DNA from: Pachysolen tannophilus NRRL Y-2460
Taxonomy: Eukaryota; Ascomycota; Pichiomycetes; Alaninales; Pachysolenaceae
Assembly: GCA_001661245.1 (NCBI GenBank)
Contig: KV454017.1
Coordinates: 363,061 to 427,060, forward strand
Length of the DNA: 64,000 nt
Direction: 5' to 3'
Below the pieces are notes generated by a model. It ran no database searches. It saw only the letters and a program-made list of their open reading frames with translations, and was not told where the DNA came from. Shown here one piece after another: positions 43,801 through 54,364 of the stretch; position 1 is the first letter of the stretch, and each line of letters begins with the position of its first letter. The translations under genes were made by a program, and so were the position numbers.

Positions 43801-44136
43801 TTATATCAAGAGGGAGTTGCTCCAAGCGGCACATCCAACTCTGTCTATTTAAAACAATACTTGAGTAATATGTTGATGAGTGCTTTCAACCATTTGAAAA
43901 CAGAGCAAGTAACAAATTTCATAAAAGCATTGATTGCACAATATAAGGACCAAACTAAATTTAAAGGTATCCTAAGAGATTTCTTGGTTCAAATCAAGCA
44001 AGTTGGTGGAGACGCTACCGATTATTTGTTTGCAGAGGACATAGAAAGCGAATTATTAGAAAGGCAGAGACTTGAAAGAGAGAAGGCTAGCAAAGTTGGT
44101 GGTATGTTAAAACCTTCAGAGATGGATGATGACTGA
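40897..44136 (+). CDS. CRM1: Exportin-1 / Crm1 nuclear export receptor
   Basis: Karyopherin that exports leucine-rich-NES cargo with Ran-GTP. The product is 1079 residues (yeast 1084), with HEAT repeats throughout and strong matches such as [74 protein letters not shown] and [20 protein letters not shown]. The C-terminal acidic tail is short (MDDD). The residue aligned with human Cys528 is Thr533 (codon 42493-42495) in [14 protein letters not shown], as in naturally leptomycin-B-resistant S. cerevisiae (Thr539). Only one in-frame CTG was found, at 42787-42789, where yeast and human have Gln. Confidence 0.98.
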   Translation: MEEILKFDQELDISLLDQVVSTFYKGTGEQQRQAQVVLTKFQEAPESWTKADQILQFSQDPQAKFIALSILDKLIQTRWKVLPQEQKLGIRNFLVNMVISMCENDQQFVQQRSLINKCNLTLVQIIKQDWPENWPNFIPEIVQSSRAGFNICENNMVILKLLSEEVFDFSAEQMTQAKAKSLKTRLCEEFAEIFKLCYEVLDKATKPSLIVSTLNSLLRYLHWIPLGYIFETDLLNLLSTKFLINPDYRSITLKCLTEISSLIADQYDEKFLNMFKITMENIATIIPENSNLKNMYEVANSSDQSFLQDLAMFLVTFLSNHLLSLENNQNLKNLSIISHEYLISLSKIQERELFKICLDYWLKLVSGLFSEIQKLPNQELSPLMQLNYSNTLTSAGGAPNPEILAKFPLRKHIYSTILSNLRVVMIENMVRPEEVLIVENDEGEIVREFVKESDTIQLYKSMREVLVYLTHLDVIDTENIMSDKLAKQIDGSEWSWHNINTLCWAIGSISGTMNEEMEKRFLVTVIKDLLALTEMKRGKDNKAVVASNIMYIVGQYPRFLKAHWKFLKTVVNKLFEFMHETHEGVQDMACDTFIKITQKCKRHFVVLQQNEREPFVDEIIRNIQTITEDLLPQQVHTFYEACGCIVGAQPSKQTRDRLLSDLMALPNMAWTAIVQQAGSDPQLLLNPDTVKIIANIIKTNVAVCTSLGPGFYPQLGLIYVDMLSLYKAVSGMISDAVASDGVIATKTPKVRGLRTIKKEVLKLVESYVSKADNLDEIVRDLVQPLLVAVLEDYKTNVPDARDAEVLNCMSALVDKVGPLIPNEVVKILENVFECTLNMINKDFTEYPEHRTEFYKLLREIDLKSFTSLLQLPGPIFKLFIDSILWAFKHNNRTVENTGLTLCLELLKNVESLGNTSFTVAFYQTFYFPILSDTFYVLTDSDHKSGFRLQAQLLSKLIELVENDVIKEPLYQEGVAPSGTSNSVYLKQYLSNMLMSAFNHLKTEQVTNFIKALIAQYKDQTKFKGILRDFLVQIKQVGGDATDYLFAEDIESELLERQRLEREKASKVGGMLKPSEMDDD

Positions 44137-44559
44137 TTTTCCCTTTTTAACTTTTCAACTTTTCAACTTTTTTTTTTTTTTTTTTCCTTTACTATTATAT
44201 ATATAATTTTTTTTTTTGTTTAGAGTTTTTTCCATATTTCTCTTTTACCCCTTTCTTTTTGTTTACTCCTAAGGTCATCTTCGTATAGTATTATTTGTAA
44301 TTGAGATTTTTTTTTCTTTTTGCCTTTTTCATTTTATATAGTTGTAAGTTTTAATAAGTTTTTTTCACCTGTTTAAATGATATTTTGGTAGTGTGTATTT
44401 TTTGTTTTCAGTTCAGGTATTAATCTCTATCTAAACACAGCATTTTTATCTAGATACCACTCAGTTTGTTAGTTATTTTTAAAAGAAAACATCTATCAGG
44501 TGTAGTTTAATTTAGTTGATATAATTTTAGATATAATTGGAAAGGAAGAGATTTTAAAT
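44137..44559. other. CRM1 3' region and WD40-gene promoter
   Basis: A 423-bp AT-rich spacer with several T tracts (about 44168-44185, 44209-44217). No gene or clear motif is seen. Confidence 0.45.
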
Positions 44560-46143
44560 ATGGATGCTAATTATTGGCAAGCACAACGATCGAAACGGTC
44601 ATCAGTATCTGCTGGTACACCCTATTCACCATATAGTAGCAATAACAATCTTTATAATGACCAGTACAGTTATAGCCCTTCATCTGCCCAGTTCCCACAT
44701 CAGCCACAGCAGCAGCAGTCGCAATACCAACAGCAACCACTGCTGCTGCTGCTGCTGCAGTTACAGTATCAGCAACAGCCACAGACCACATACGAGCAGC
44801 ACCAGGAGCAGCCAAGGTCAACTTATTATGAGGGTCATTATCCATTGTGTAATACAGATTGGTCAAACATGAAAGGATTAGAAGTTCAAAGTATTGCATT
44901 AAGCACTTATAGAGATGATCCAATTAATAAGTTACAAATATTGCACGGTTTTCCTAATTATAATCGTGGTAGTAATGATTCACAAAATGAACGTACATTT
45001 AAAAATGGTGATAACCGCCTTATAAATGACGGCAATAACGATAGTGGGTTAGGTATTGGGATGACTTCGGAAGTTGATGGGTTTCAGTTTTATAAAGTTT
45101 CGGAGCTGAGTGTGAATTATCCAATAACACATTTACAATGGGATCCTTCAATGGCAGCTGGGCGCTCTAATTTAGAAAGATTGGCCACATCTTCAGATTG
45201 TCTCAGAATTTATGATATAGAAACTGATCAAACTACAGAAGAGAGTAAACTCATTGAGAAATTAACGCTAACAAATTCGAAAAATAAAAATTTTAATCAG
45301 CTACCACCTTTAACCTCATTCGATTGGAATACAATGGACCCAAATTTGATCATTACAGGTAGTATCGATACTACATGTACTTTATGGGATTTATCTAAAG
45401 GAAGCGCAAGCATGGCGAAGACCCAGTTAATTGCACATGATAGTGAAGTATTCGATGTTAGCTTTTTACATGGCACAAAACATATTTTTACAAGCTGTGG
45501 TAATGATGGATCTATACGAGTATTTGACTTGAGATCTTTGGAGCATTCTACAATTATATATGAGCCCCAATTGACTCAAATGCACAGTTATAACAGTACT
45601 AATAATAATAATAATAATAACAATAGTAATAATGGTAATAATAATAATGGTAATGGTAATATTGATGGCAATGGCGGAATTAATGGCAACGACTTAGCTC
45701 ATCAAAGGCTGTCAGTCCAAACTTATACAAGACCAACACCACTACTAAGACTAGAAACTTCAAACTATAACGTGAACCATATAGCCACGATTGAAGCTCA
45801 CAGTAATAGGATCTTGATATTGGATCTTAGGTTCCCAGGCGTACCTTTGAAGATTTTGGAAAATCATTCCGGTCCTGTTAACTCAATAAAATGGCATCCT
45901 ACCAAGAATTATCTCTTAAGTGGTGGTGATGATTGTCAAGCTTTATTATACGATTTAAACAGCTTGGAGGATGCCGATGGCTCCCATATACAAGGAGGAG
46001 AGCATGTCATTTCATCAGATACTGGCAGCCTTCCTATATCAAATTTCTGCGACGAGTTAGAAATTAATGATGTCACCTGGAACCCAGATGGAGATTGGAT
46101 AGGTATTGTTAGCGGCAAAGGTTTTCAAGGTGTTAAGGTATAA
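44560..46143 (+). CDS. WD40 protein of the TTG1/An11/DCAF7 family (YPL247C-like)
   Basis: The product is 527 residues. The N-terminal 90 residues are Gln/Pro/Tyr-rich and disordered. They include six consecutive CTG codons (44740-44757, codons 61-66) amid Gln codons. The WD40 propeller starts near 185 with YPITHLQWDPS, followed by LATSSDCLRIYD, TSFDWNTMDPNLIITGSIDT, CTLWDLSKG, DVSFLHGTKHIFTSCGNDGS, IRVFDLRSLEHS, IEAHSNRILILDLRFPGVPL and HSGPVNSIKWHPTKNYLLSG. This order matches the conserved family of plant TTG1 and human DCAF7, whose yeast member YPL247C is poorly characterised. An Asn/Gly run (about 347-375) interrupts the propeller between blades. Confidence 0.88.
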   Translation: MDANYWQAQRSKRSSVSAGTPYSPYSSNNNLYNDQYSYSPSSAQFPHQPQQQQSQYQQQPLLLLLLQLQYQQQPQTTYEQHQEQPRSTYYEGHYPLCNTDWSNMKGLEVQSIALSTYRDDPINKLQILHGFPNYNRGSNDSQNERTFKNGDNRLINDGNNDSGLGIGMTSEVDGFQFYKVSELSVNYPITHLQWDPSMAAGRSNLERLATSSDCLRIYDIETDQTTEESKLIEKLTLTNSKNKNFNQLPPLTSFDWNTMDPNLIITGSIDTTCTLWDLSKGSASMAKTQLIAHDSEVFDVSFLHGTKHIFTSCGNDGSIRVFDLRSLEHSTIIYEPQLTQMHSYNSTNNNNNNNNSNNGNNNNGNGNIDGNGGINGNDLAHQRLSVQTYTRPTPLLRLETSNYNVNHIATIEAHSNRILILDLRFPGVPLKILENHSGPVNSIKWHPTKNYLLSGGDDCQALLYDLNSLEDADGSHIQGGEHVISSDTGSLPISNFCDELEINDVTWNPDGDWIGIVSGKGFQGVKV

Positions 46144-46804
46144 ATATGGTATTTGCAACCCACATTAGAGTCATTTTACCAGTTGTTCTTTTATTTCTTT
46201 TTACCAATATTATTACTATTATCTTTTTTTTTTGCCTTTTTTTTTTTTTTTTTGGAACTAATATTGTATGAATACATGTGTTTAATAGCTATATAACAGG
46301 AAATAAAAGGTTCTACCCTGGTTTCTTTTTTTAATGCCAATAGTAAATGCCAATAGCAACAACACCCAATTGGCTTATTGGTAGTTTACCGGAGTCAACT
46401 CTTTTAAGGTGTAGGGCTGGCTCGCGAAGAAAAATAAAACAGAGTAGATAAACAGAGTCAGTCGGGTTGGGCTGACTCTGAATTGTACTTTTGAAATATC
46501 AAGATAAATCCATTTTTTGAAAAGAAATACTTTGTCAGTTCAAGTGTTTAACTATATAAAGGTATCATTAGTATATTTCTGTTTTCCGTGTTGATTCAGA
46601 ATTATCAACGTTTCCATTCAAATACATTTTTGTTTGGTGTTAAAAACTGAGTTTTAAACATCTAATCTCTTAATAATGTTAGTACACTACTTGCTTATCA
46701 GTTAATAGGAATATACAATATGGAGTTTTGTATATTTATGGCTCCATAGACAAAGACATATACTAACAGCTTAATGGTTTAATAGTGAGAGGTTTGTTGG
46801 CGCT
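46144..46804. promoter_or_regulatory. GCV2 promoter region with CCAAT and TGACTC clusters
   Basis: A 661-bp spacer. Three CCAAT (46337-46341, 46350-46354, 46366-46370) and two ATTGG (46369-46373, 46377-46381) occur within 45 bp, consistent with Hap-complex sites. GAGTCA/TGACTC cores follow at 46392-46397, 46455-46460 and 46473-46478; the last two form an 8-bp inverted repeat with a 10-nt centre. TGACTC is the core bound by Gcn4 and Bas1, and Bas1 is known to regulate glycine-cleavage genes in S. cerevisiae. The first site is about 410 bp upstream of the GCV2 ATG. Confidence 0.65.
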
Positions 46805-49800
46805 ATGCTCAGATTAAGGCTACTTTCAAGTAGTGTGAAAGGGGTATCGTTGAGAGACATCCCGAGTAGATCAGGTAATCTTATCGGAACACGTGAATCG
46901 ATAACATTAGTATATTTGGGAAGAAGTGGTAGCAAGAGACTGTTTGCTAGTTCAACTGAGAAGGCAGATATTTCACTTTCTAACTATGAGGCTGTTTATA
47001 ATCCCTCATCTTCATCGAACCACCATCCATTGAATTCTTTGGATACATTTCCGCGGCGTCATTTGGGACCTTCTGCTTCAAATGTGTATACGATGTTGGA
47101 GACAATGGGTTATTCAGATTTGCAAGAGTTCATCAAATCTGTTGTCCCAGATGATGTTTTAGTTCAAAGACCTTTAAATATTGCTCCACAGGAAGGTTAT
47201 ACGGAATCTGAAATGTTGGAGCATTTGGGGAAAATTGCTGGAAAGAATAAAATAGTGAAAAGTTTAATAGGTAAAGGTTATTATGGTACAATTTTGCCTC
47301 CTGTAATTCAAAGAAATTTAGTTGAAAACCCAGGTTGGTATACATCTTATACTCCTTATCAACCTGAAGTTTCTCAAGGAAGATTGGAAAGTTTATTAAA
47401 TTTCCAAACAATTATTGCTGACTTGACTGGTTTACCAATTGCTAATGCATCCTTATTAGATGAAGGAACTGCGGCTGCAGAAGCCATGTCAATGAGTTTT
47501 GCTGGTTTAAAAAATAAGAAAACAAAATACTTTGTTGATTCAAAATTGCATGAACAAACCATTTCTGTTCTTCAAGGTAGAGCTAAAACCCTTGGTATTG
47601 AAGTTGTGATCACTGATTTGGGAACAAATGAAGGTAAACAATTGTTAAAAAACAATAAACAAGACTTGTGTGGTGCTATTATTCAATATCCTGCCACAGA
47701 TGGTTCTATTGGTTCTATTAAAGGTTTTATTGAAATATCTGAAATTGTACATGCTCAAAAAGGTTTATTTTCTGTTGCAAGTGATTTATTGGCATTAACT
47801 TTATTACATGCTCCGAAACAATTTGGTGCTGATATTGTACTAGGTTCATCACAAAGATTTGGTGTTCCTTTAGGTTATGGTGGCCCTCATGCTGCATTTT
47901 TTGCAGTTAAAGAAAGTCTTCAGAGGAAAATGCCTGGAAGATTAGTTGGTGTATCTAAAGATCGTCTTGGTGACAGAGCATTGAGATTATCTTTACAGAC
48001 TAGAGAACAACATATTAAGAGGGAGAAGGCAACTTCAAATATTTGTACTGCTCAAGCTTTATTAGCCAATATTGCTTCAAATTATGTTGTATATCATGGT
48101 AAAAACGGTCTAAGAGATATTGCCAATAGAATTTTTGGTATTACTTCATTGTTGGCTAAATCTATAGAATCAAATTCGCAACACTCTATTTTAAATAAAA
48201 ATTGGTTTGATACTATAGGTATTAAATTAAAGGGAATTTCTGCTGATGAATTATTAAAACAAGCGCTTGAAAAATATGAAATCAACTTGTTAAAAGTGAA
48301 TGAAACAACAGTCCAATTATCAATTGATGAAACAGTTACCAAGCAAGATTTAATTAATTTGATTGAATTATTTACTCTTGAAAAAATGACATTAGAAGAT
48401 ATTTCATCCTTGCCAAAATTTTATGAAGAATGGACAAGAAAAGATGAATTTTTAACAAACCCAGTTTTCACCACTTATCATTCAGAAACTGCCATGTTGA
48501 GATATTTACATAAATTACAGGAGAAGGATATTTCATTGGTAAATTCGATGATTCCTCTTGGGTCATGTACTATGAAGCTTAACTCTACAGTGGAGATGAT
48601 TCCTTTAACTTGGAAAGGATTTAATAATTTACACCCTTTTGCTCCACTTGAGCAAACAAAAGGTTATCAACAATTGATTGATGAATTAGAAAAAGATTTG
48701 GCGAATATAACAGGATTTGATGCCACCACCTTACAACCAAACTCTGGTGCTCAAGGTGAATATACTGGGTTAAGCGTTATTAAAAAATATTTTGAACTGA
48801 AAGGTGAGCTGCATAGAAATATTTGTTTAATCCCAGTGAGTGCACATGGAACTAATCCTGCTTCAGCAGCTATCAGTGGGTTAAAAGTTGTTCCAGTGAA
48901 ATGTCTTTCTGATGGATCACTTGACTTGGATGATCTTAAACTTAAAGCTGAAAAATATAAAGAAAATTTGGCAGCTGTAATGATTACTTACCCATCCACA
49001 TATGGTTTATTTGAACCACAAATTAGGGATGCCATCAAAATTATCCATGATAATGGTGGTCAAGTCTATATGGATGGTGCAAACATGAATGCTCAAGTTG
49101 GATTGACCTCACCAGGTGATTTAGGTGCAGATGTATGTCATTTGAATCTTCACAAGACTTTTGCCATTCCTCATGGAGGTGGTGGTCCAGGAGTTGGACC
49201 GATCTGTGTTAGGAAACATTTACAAGAGCATCTTCCATCGCATTTGTTTCTTCAAAACAGGGGAACTACAAGTGGAAATACTTATTCTAATATAAACGCT
49301 GTTGCTTCTGCACCATTTGGTTCAGCTTCCATCTTACCAATAAGTTATGCATATATAAAGATGATGGGTGGTAAGAATTTACCATATTCTTCAGTAATTG
49401 CCATCTTAAACGCAAATTTCATGATGACAAGGTTAAAAGAACATTATACAGTTTTATTTGTTGATGCCAATGCAAGTTCTAACAGTGGTAAGAAACATTG
49501 TGGTCATGAATTTATCATCGACCTTAGACCTTTTAAATCTGTTGGTATTGAAGCAATAGATGTTGCAAAGCGTTTACAAGATTATGGGTTCCATGCTCCA
49601 ACCATGGCATTCCCAGTCCCAGGTACTTTAATGATTGAACCTACAGAGTCTGAAAATTTTGAAGAATTAAACAGATTTATTGATGCTATGATTTCTATAA
49701 GAAAAGAAATTGAAAATGTTGAAAAGGGTAAAAATAACGGTGATTTATTACACAATGCACCTCATAATTTAAAAGATATAATTTCAACTCCAGAAAAAGA

Positions 49801-49972
49801 TTGGCTGCATAGAGGTTACTCAAGAGAAGAAGCCGCATATCCTCTTCCTTACCTAAAAGATTATAAAAGATGGCCAACTGTCGCAAGAGTCAACGACACC
49901 TACGGAGACATGAACTTGTTATGTACTTGTCCTTCAGTTGAAGAAGTTGCCGCTGCTGAAAGAAATATATAA
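46805..49972 (+). CDS. GCV2: Glycine decarboxylase (P protein of the glycine cleavage complex)
   Basis: PLP-dependent mitochondrial enzyme that decarboxylates glycine and passes aminomethyl to the lipoylated H protein. The product is 1055 residues (yeast 1034). Residues 1-60 are rich in Arg/Ser with few acids, a matrix-targeting peptide. [20 protein letters not shown] starts the N-terminal half. [32 protein letters not shown] and the PLP site [18 protein letters not shown] (Lys784) mark the catalytic fold. The end contains [20 protein letters not shown] and LLCTCPS as in yeast. CTG codons at 48797-48799 and 48809-48811 lie where homologues mostly have small or polar residues. Confidence 0.97.
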   Translation: MLRLRLLSSSVKGVSLRDIPSRSGNLIGTRESITLVYLGRSGSKRLFASSTEKADISLSNYEAVYNPSSSSNHHPLNSLDTFPRRHLGPSASNVYTMLETMGYSDLQEFIKSVVPDDVLVQRPLNIAPQEGYTESEMLEHLGKIAGKNKIVKSLIGKGYYGTILPPVIQRNLVENPGWYTSYTPYQPEVSQGRLESLLNFQTIIADLTGLPIANASLLDEGTAAAEAMSMSFAGLKNKKTKYFVDSKLHEQTISVLQGRAKTLGIEVVITDLGTNEGKQLLKNNKQDLCGAIIQYPATDGSIGSIKGFIEISEIVHAQKGLFSVASDLLALTLLHAPKQFGADIVLGSSQRFGVPLGYGGPHAAFFAVKESLQRKMPGRLVGVSKDRLGDRALRLSLQTREQHIKREKATSNICTAQALLANIASNYVVYHGKNGLRDIANRIFGITSLLAKSIESNSQHSILNKNWFDTIGIKLKGISADELLKQALEKYEINLLKVNETTVQLSIDETVTKQDLINLIELFTLEKMTLEDISSLPKFYEEWTRKDEFLTNPVFTTYHSETAMLRYLHKLQEKDISLVNSMIPLGSCTMKLNSTVEMIPLTWKGFNNLHPFAPLEQTKGYQQLIDELEKDLANITGFDATTLQPNSGAQGEYTGLSVIKKYFELKGELHRNICLIPVSAHGTNPASAAISGLKVVPVKCLSDGSLDLDDLKLKAEKYKENLAAVMITYPSTYGLFEPQIRDAIKIIHDNGGQVYMDGANMNAQVGLTSPGDLGADVCHLNLHKTFAIPHGGGGPGVGPICVRKHLQEHLPSHLFLQNRGTTSGNTYSNINAVASAPFGSASILPISYAYIKMMGGKNLPYSSVIAILNANFMMTRLKEHYTVLFVDANASSNSGKKHCGHEFIIDLRPFKSVGIEAIDVAKRLQDYGFHAPTMAFPVPGTLMIEPTESENFEELNRFIDAMISIRKEIENVEKGKNNGDLLHNAPHNLKDIISTPEKDWLHRGYSREEAAYPLPYLKDYKRWPTVARVNDTYGDMNLLCTCPSVEEVAAAERNI

Positions 49973-50531
49973 TAGAAATAGAAGAAATGTATGTATATAT
50001 ATGTATACTTCAATTTACTATCTATACCTCAACTAAAATTTTTATGTTTTTTGTTTTATTTGCAGAAAATCGAACTTAGAACCTCAAAAAGAATTTCTCT
50101 ACAAGTCATCGACTCTAACCACTACACCATCGCCAATGCGGGGTAAACCTTATCTGCTTCACCAAAAAGGAAATTTATGGTCGTGTACACGATGCTAACC
50201 AGCCCTTACAGCCCTCTTTTTTTTTGTTTTTTCTTTCTTTTTTTTTTTTCTTTTTTTTTTTAATTTTTTTCGTAAAATTTCTTTCGTAAAGAAATTTTTC
50301 TATTCGATCGTCCTATCTTTTTTTTATGTCTGATAATGGCTAATATATAATACATATTATAATTTATAATATAATTAATTAAATTATATACATAATATAT
50401 ATTTAAATATTCGATATATTAGTATATATTAATTATAAATAATCATAAAGAAAAAGAGAAAAGATAAAAATTTAACTTTTTATTTTTTTTTATATTTTAT
50501 TTGTTATATATATATATATATTATCGTTATT
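49973..50531. promoter_or_regulatory. GCV2 3' region and FRA1 promoter
   Basis: A 559-bp spacer containing a tRNA-like sequence (separate entry), GGTCGTGTAC at 50179-50188, and two AGCCCT elements near 50198-50215. A pyrimidine tract lies at about 50216-50270, then a long AT-only stretch before the FRA1 start. Confidence 0.5.
50062..50137 (-). pseudogene. Degenerate tRNA-like sequence
   Basis: On the minus strand a perfect A-box (TGGTGTAGTGG) is followed about 44 nt later by a near-consensus B-box (AGTTCGATTTT). That spacing would fit a tRNA with a long variable arm or small intron. The acceptor ends do not pair and the anticodon and T stems pair poorly, so a functional tRNA is unlikely. It could be a decayed tRNA gene or an extra-TFIIIC-type site. 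The call rests on box matches and a hand fold only. Confidence 0.35.
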
Positions 50532-52724
50532 ATGTCACAGCAAGGTCATACATTAACTACTAGGCCATCGTTATTTTCGATAAGCAGTCATGTTACTGGT
50601 GCTCAAGTACACTCGAGGCCATCGCGGTCGAATTTCAGGCCATGTGCAAACTGTACATGTAGTCCTGGGTTGTTAACGAGACAAGGTCGGTTGAGTAGTT
50701 CTTACTCGAAGCGTTTATCGTTGAGAAAGTCGAGTAGTGGTAAGATACATTCACCATTTTCATCACCTAGAAGAACAGACTCGTTATATACACTTGATAG
50801 TGAAAATTGTAACTCTGTTGTTAGAGAAACAAATACTACGGCGAGACTTGCAAAGTTAAGAGAGAAGATGGCTATGAACGACTTAGGGGTATATATTGTT
50901 CCATCACAGGATGCCCATCAATCAGAGTATACTTCTTTGCCAGATCAGAGGATGGCATTTATTAGTGGATTTAGTGGATCTGCTGGTGTTTCTGTTGTGA
51001 CAAGAGATATTTCATCATTAAACGAGACACCTGATGGTGTATGTGCTCTTTCTACAGATGGCAGGTATTTTACTCAAGCTTTAAATGAATTGGACCTTAA
51101 TTGGAGATTATTGAAACAAGGTGTCAAAGATGAACCAACTTGGGAAGAATGGAGTATTGATCAAGCTCTGCAAATGTCTCTGGATAGTGGTAAAGAAGTC
51201 TTGATTGGAGTTGATCCATCTTTAATTACATTTGCACAAAAAATTCATTTCCAAAAACTTGTTGATGAAAAAATTTCAAATTCAAAAAAACAAATTAATA
51301 TTAAATTTGTTCCAATACTGACAAATTTAATCGATGCTATTTGGACTGATTTTGAAAGTTATCCAGAAAGAGTCTTAAATCCAGTTGAACCATTAGATCT
51401 TAAATATACTGGATTATCAACAAGAGAAAAATTAACTAAAATTCAAGAAAAATTATTAACTGAACATAATTTGAAAAATTTTGTTGTAACTTCATTAGAT
51501 GAAATTGCATGGATTTTAAATTTAAGAGGTTCAGATATTGATTATAATCCAGTTTTTTACAGTTATTTGATTATTAGTCTGCATGATATTGTATTATATA
51601 TTGATAATCATGAAAGACTTTTAAAATCACAAAATTATTTAACGCATAATAAAGTTATTGTTAAACCTTACAATCAAATATGGCAAGATTTAAGTGAGTT
51701 ATCAATTGATAATGATAATAAAATACTGGTTTCATCAACGGCTTCATGGGCTATTGTAAATCAAATTTCTAAAAGTGGTGTTGATTCATTCAAGATAATT
51801 TCATCACCAATTGAAGAATTAAAAGCAATTAAATCACCTGTTGAAATTGAAGGAGCTAAAGCTGCACATTATAAAGATGGTATTGCCTTGTGTAAATTTT
51901 TTTCATGGTTAGAATATCAAGTTATTCATGAAGGTGAATTAATTGATGAAGTTGAAGCTTCTGATAAATTACTTGAATTTAGAAAAGAACAACCAGACTT
52001 TGTTGGATTATCTTTTGAAACCATAAGTTCCACTGGAAGTAATGCAGCAATCATTCATTATGCTCCTAAAAAGGATAATTGTTCAGTAATTGATCCTTCA
52101 AAAATTTATTTGAATGATTCAGGTTCCCAATTTTTAGATGGTACTACAGATACAACAAGAACTTTCCATTTTGGTACTCCTACTCAAGAACAGATTGATA
52201 ATTATACCCTAGTTTTAAAAGGAAATATTGCATTAGCCACATTGAATTTCCCTGAAGGTACTACTGGTTATGTTATTGATTCTATTGCAAGACAATATTT
52301 ATGGAAATATGGTTTGGATTATAGGCATGGAACTGGTCATGGTGTTGGTGCATATTTGAATGTCCATGAAGGGCCTGTTGGAATTAGCTTTAGACCTGCT
52401 ACTAATAACGTTGCTTTAAAACCAGGTAATTTGATTTCTAATGAACCAGGCTACTACAAAGATGGTGAATACGGTATAAGAATTGAAAATGTCATGTATG
52501 TTACAGAAACCGAATTCAAATTTGGTGACAAGAAATTTTTCAAATTTGAAACTATTACAAGAGTGCCCTATTGTAAAAAATTAATAAATGTTAACATGTT
52601 GAGTAAAGATGAAAAAGATTGGATTAATAGTTACCACCAACAAGTTTGGAACGATATCAGTAAAAATTACAAAAAACATTCTATAGAGTACAATTGGTTG
52701 AAGAATGAAACATCAGTTATTTGA
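50532..52724 (+). CDS. FRA1: M24-family aminopeptidase P-like protein Fra1
   Basis: Homologue of yeast Fra1 (YLL029W), a cytosolic protein that works with Fra2 and Grx3/4 to signal mitochondrial Fe-S status to Aft1. The product is 730 residues (yeast 749). The N-terminal segment FRPCANCTCSPGLLTRQGR is diagnostic for Fra1 over other aminopeptidases P. The creatinase-type domains include DEIAWILNLRGSDIDYNPVF and FETISSTGSNAAIIHYAP. All five M24 metal ligands appear present: Asp in NDSGSQF, Asp in TTDTTR, His in HGTGHGVG, Glu in SNEPGYY and Glu in IRIENV. It lies between GCV2 and ISA1 in the same orientation. Confidence 0.95.
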   Translation: MSQQGHTLTTRPSLFSISSHVTGAQVHSRPSRSNFRPCANCTCSPGLLTRQGRLSSSYSKRLSLRKSSSGKIHSPFSSPRRTDSLYTLDSENCNSVVRETNTTARLAKLREKMAMNDLGVYIVPSQDAHQSEYTSLPDQRMAFISGFSGSAGVSVVTRDISSLNETPDGVCALSTDGRYFTQALNELDLNWRLLKQGVKDEPTWEEWSIDQALQMSLDSGKEVLIGVDPSLITFAQKIHFQKLVDEKISNSKKQINIKFVPILTNLIDAIWTDFESYPERVLNPVEPLDLKYTGLSTREKLTKIQEKLLTEHNLKNFVVTSLDEIAWILNLRGSDIDYNPVFYSYLIISLHDIVLYIDNHERLLKSQNYLTHNKVIVKPYNQIWQDLSELSIDNDNKILVSSTASWAIVNQISKSGVDSFKIISSPIEELKAIKSPVEIEGAKAAHYKDGIALCKFFSWLEYQVIHEGELIDEVEASDKLLEFRKEQPDFVGLSFETISSTGSNAAIIHYAPKKDNCSVIDPSKIYLNDSGSQFLDGTTDTTRTFHFGTPTQEQIDNYTLVLKGNIALATLNFPEGTTGYVIDSIARQYLWKYGLDYRHGTGHGVGAYLNVHEGPVGISFRPATNNVALKPGNLISNEPGYYKDGEYGIRIENVMYVTETEFKFGDKKFFKFETITRVPYCKKLINVNMLSKDEKDWINSYHQQVWNDISKNYKKHSIEYNWLKNETSVI

Positions 52725-52911
52725 AAAAAAAAAGTTTAAAAACTGAAAGAAAAAAGAAAAAAGAAAAAAGAAAAAAAAAAAAAAAGATTTTTTTATAATT
52801 GTTTTTATTATTATTAGTTTTACGTTTTACTTTCGTTTATTTTAAGAACTTTGTTAATTTAGCATTTAAATCTAGTAGTAGTATTTATTATATTCATATA
52901 TAATCTAATCA

Positions 52912-52944
<33 letters not shown>

Positions 52945-53554
52945 AGTTTGTAGTGCTTTAGCCTCTAAGATTTTTTCTTCACCCTTTTCTTGTGCGTCGA
53001 CGGAACCGTTCCTTATGCCCCTTTGGAACAGCCCCTGAAACTGTTATTTTTGAAAACTGACATTTAAGAAAACAGCCCTGAAATTGCCCGGAAATTTCCA
53101 GAAATACGTCTAGCCCTTTCCTCCAGCCCTTTTTCCTCCAGCCACCACCACTATAAAGTAACAGAATGCGAATCCCGGTCTTCCATAAAAATTTACTCCA
53201 TTAGAAGTTCCGTGCACGACCTTTAGGGTCTCGCCAGTCCATTTCCAGCCAATCAGAAAAAAGCACATTGTCATCATCGTTCTCCTGGCTCCGTAACCAC
53301 TTAGTCATTTATTATATTTTTTTTTAAAATACTTTAAAAATACCTATTTCAATTTTTATACATAATAATAATATTCAATTAACAATTAATATTAATATTT
53401 TATATTATATTTTATATTCATATATATATAATTAAATATTAAACGAATTTAGTATTTAATACATTTATCATTTTGTATTTTAATTCTATTTTGGTTTCAA
53501 AAATTAATTTTTTTGCTAATAAAAAAAAATAAGTATATTTTTAATGTATTAAAA
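52725..53554. promoter_or_regulatory. FRA1 3' region and ISA1 promoter
   Basis: An 830-bp spacer. It includes an (ATCT)n microsatellite at about 52912-52943 and a relatively GC-rich block (about 52975-53300). That block has repeated AGCCC elements (near 53022, 53080, 53113 and 53125) and GTGCACGACC at 53212-53221 (GGTCGTGCAC on the minus strand). The last 230 bp are almost pure AT. No gene is supported. Confidence 0.55.
52912..52943. repeat. (ATCT)n microsatellite
   Basis: About eight tandem copies of ATCT in the FRA1 3' region. A simple repeat likely to vary between strains. Confidence 0.9.
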
Positions 53555-54364
53555 ATGTCATTAATAAGGGTATTACCAATTGTCAAGGTTTCAAGTAAAT
53601 CTTGTAATACAGCGGTACAAAATGGATTAATGTCCAAACGGTTTTTACAGACAATAAACTTATCTGTGAGGTCGTCATCATCTGCTACAACAACGAATGA
53701 AATGTTGCATAATAGTAATAATAATAATTCGATGAATTATTCTATTGGGAATAACCGCCATCATCAATCATCTCAAATGGGGGATGAAGTTGGTTCAAAA
53801 TGGTCTAAACATGAATTACCAAGAGGAAAATCGTTAAAAGAATTATTAGAATATAATGATAATCACACTGAAAATTCGAGAAGATATAGAAAGGAGCCTG
53901 TCGATAAAGTATCGGCATCTACAGCAAATACAAATACAAATACAAATACAAATTCAACTTCAACTACAAATAATACCAAAACAAGCACATCATCTCTGTC
54001 TACGAAACCACATAAAAAGAGAAGACAATTGAGGCCAAGAAAGGCTTTAATAACATTGTCGCCAAATGCTGTTCGTCATTTAAAAGCCTTGTCCGCTCAG
54101 CCGACACCAAAGATGATCAGAATTGGTGTTATGAATAGAGGATGCTCTGGTTTAACTTATCATTTAGAATACGTTACAGAGCCAGGTAAATTCGATGAGT
54201 CTGTTGAACAAGATGGTGTTAAAGTATTGATTGATTCAAAAGCTTTGTTTAGTATAGTAGGTTCAGAAATGGATTGGATTGATAATAAATTGGCCTCAAA
54301 ATTCGTTTTTAAGAATCCAAACTCAAAAGGAACGTGTGGATGCGGTGAAAGTTTTATGGTCTAG
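53555..54364 (+). CDS. ISA1: Mitochondrial iron-sulfur assembly protein Isa1
   Basis: A-type scaffold needed with Isa2 and Iba57 to make [4Fe-4S] clusters for aconitase and lipoyl synthase. The first ATG is 53555 (MSLIRVLPIVKVSSKSC); the frame upstream has no ATG. The product is 269 residues (yeast 250). A basic, Ser/Arg-rich presequence and a Thr/Asn-rich low-complexity linker (about 130-150) precede the HesB domain. The three cluster cysteines are in RGCSGLTY and TCGCGESFMV at the very end. The final 80 residues are nearly identical to yeast Isa1 (GSEMDWIDNKLASKFVFKNP). Confidence 0.97.
   Translation: MSLIRVLPIVKVSSKSCNTAVQNGLMSKRFLQTINLSVRSSSSATTTNEMLHNSNNNNSMNYSIGNNRHHQSSQMGDEVGSKWSKHELPRGKSLKELLEYNDNHTENSRRYRKEPVDKVSASTANTNTNTNTNSTSTTNNTKTSTSSLSTKPHKKRRQLRPRKALITLSPNAVRHLKALSAQPTPKMIRIGVMNRGCSGLTYHLEYVTEPGKFDESVEQDGVKVLIDSKALFSIVGSEMDWIDNKLASKFVFKNPNSKGTCGCGESFMV

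Noticed and set aside
46371-46440. A-box-like TGGCTTATTGG suggesting a tRNA
   Set aside because: No B-box or pairing arms follow; it is better explained as part of the CCAAT cluster.
52912-52943. Regular repeat resembling an array
   Set aside because: Simple tetranucleotide microsatellite without spacers; not CRISPR or a mobile-element end.
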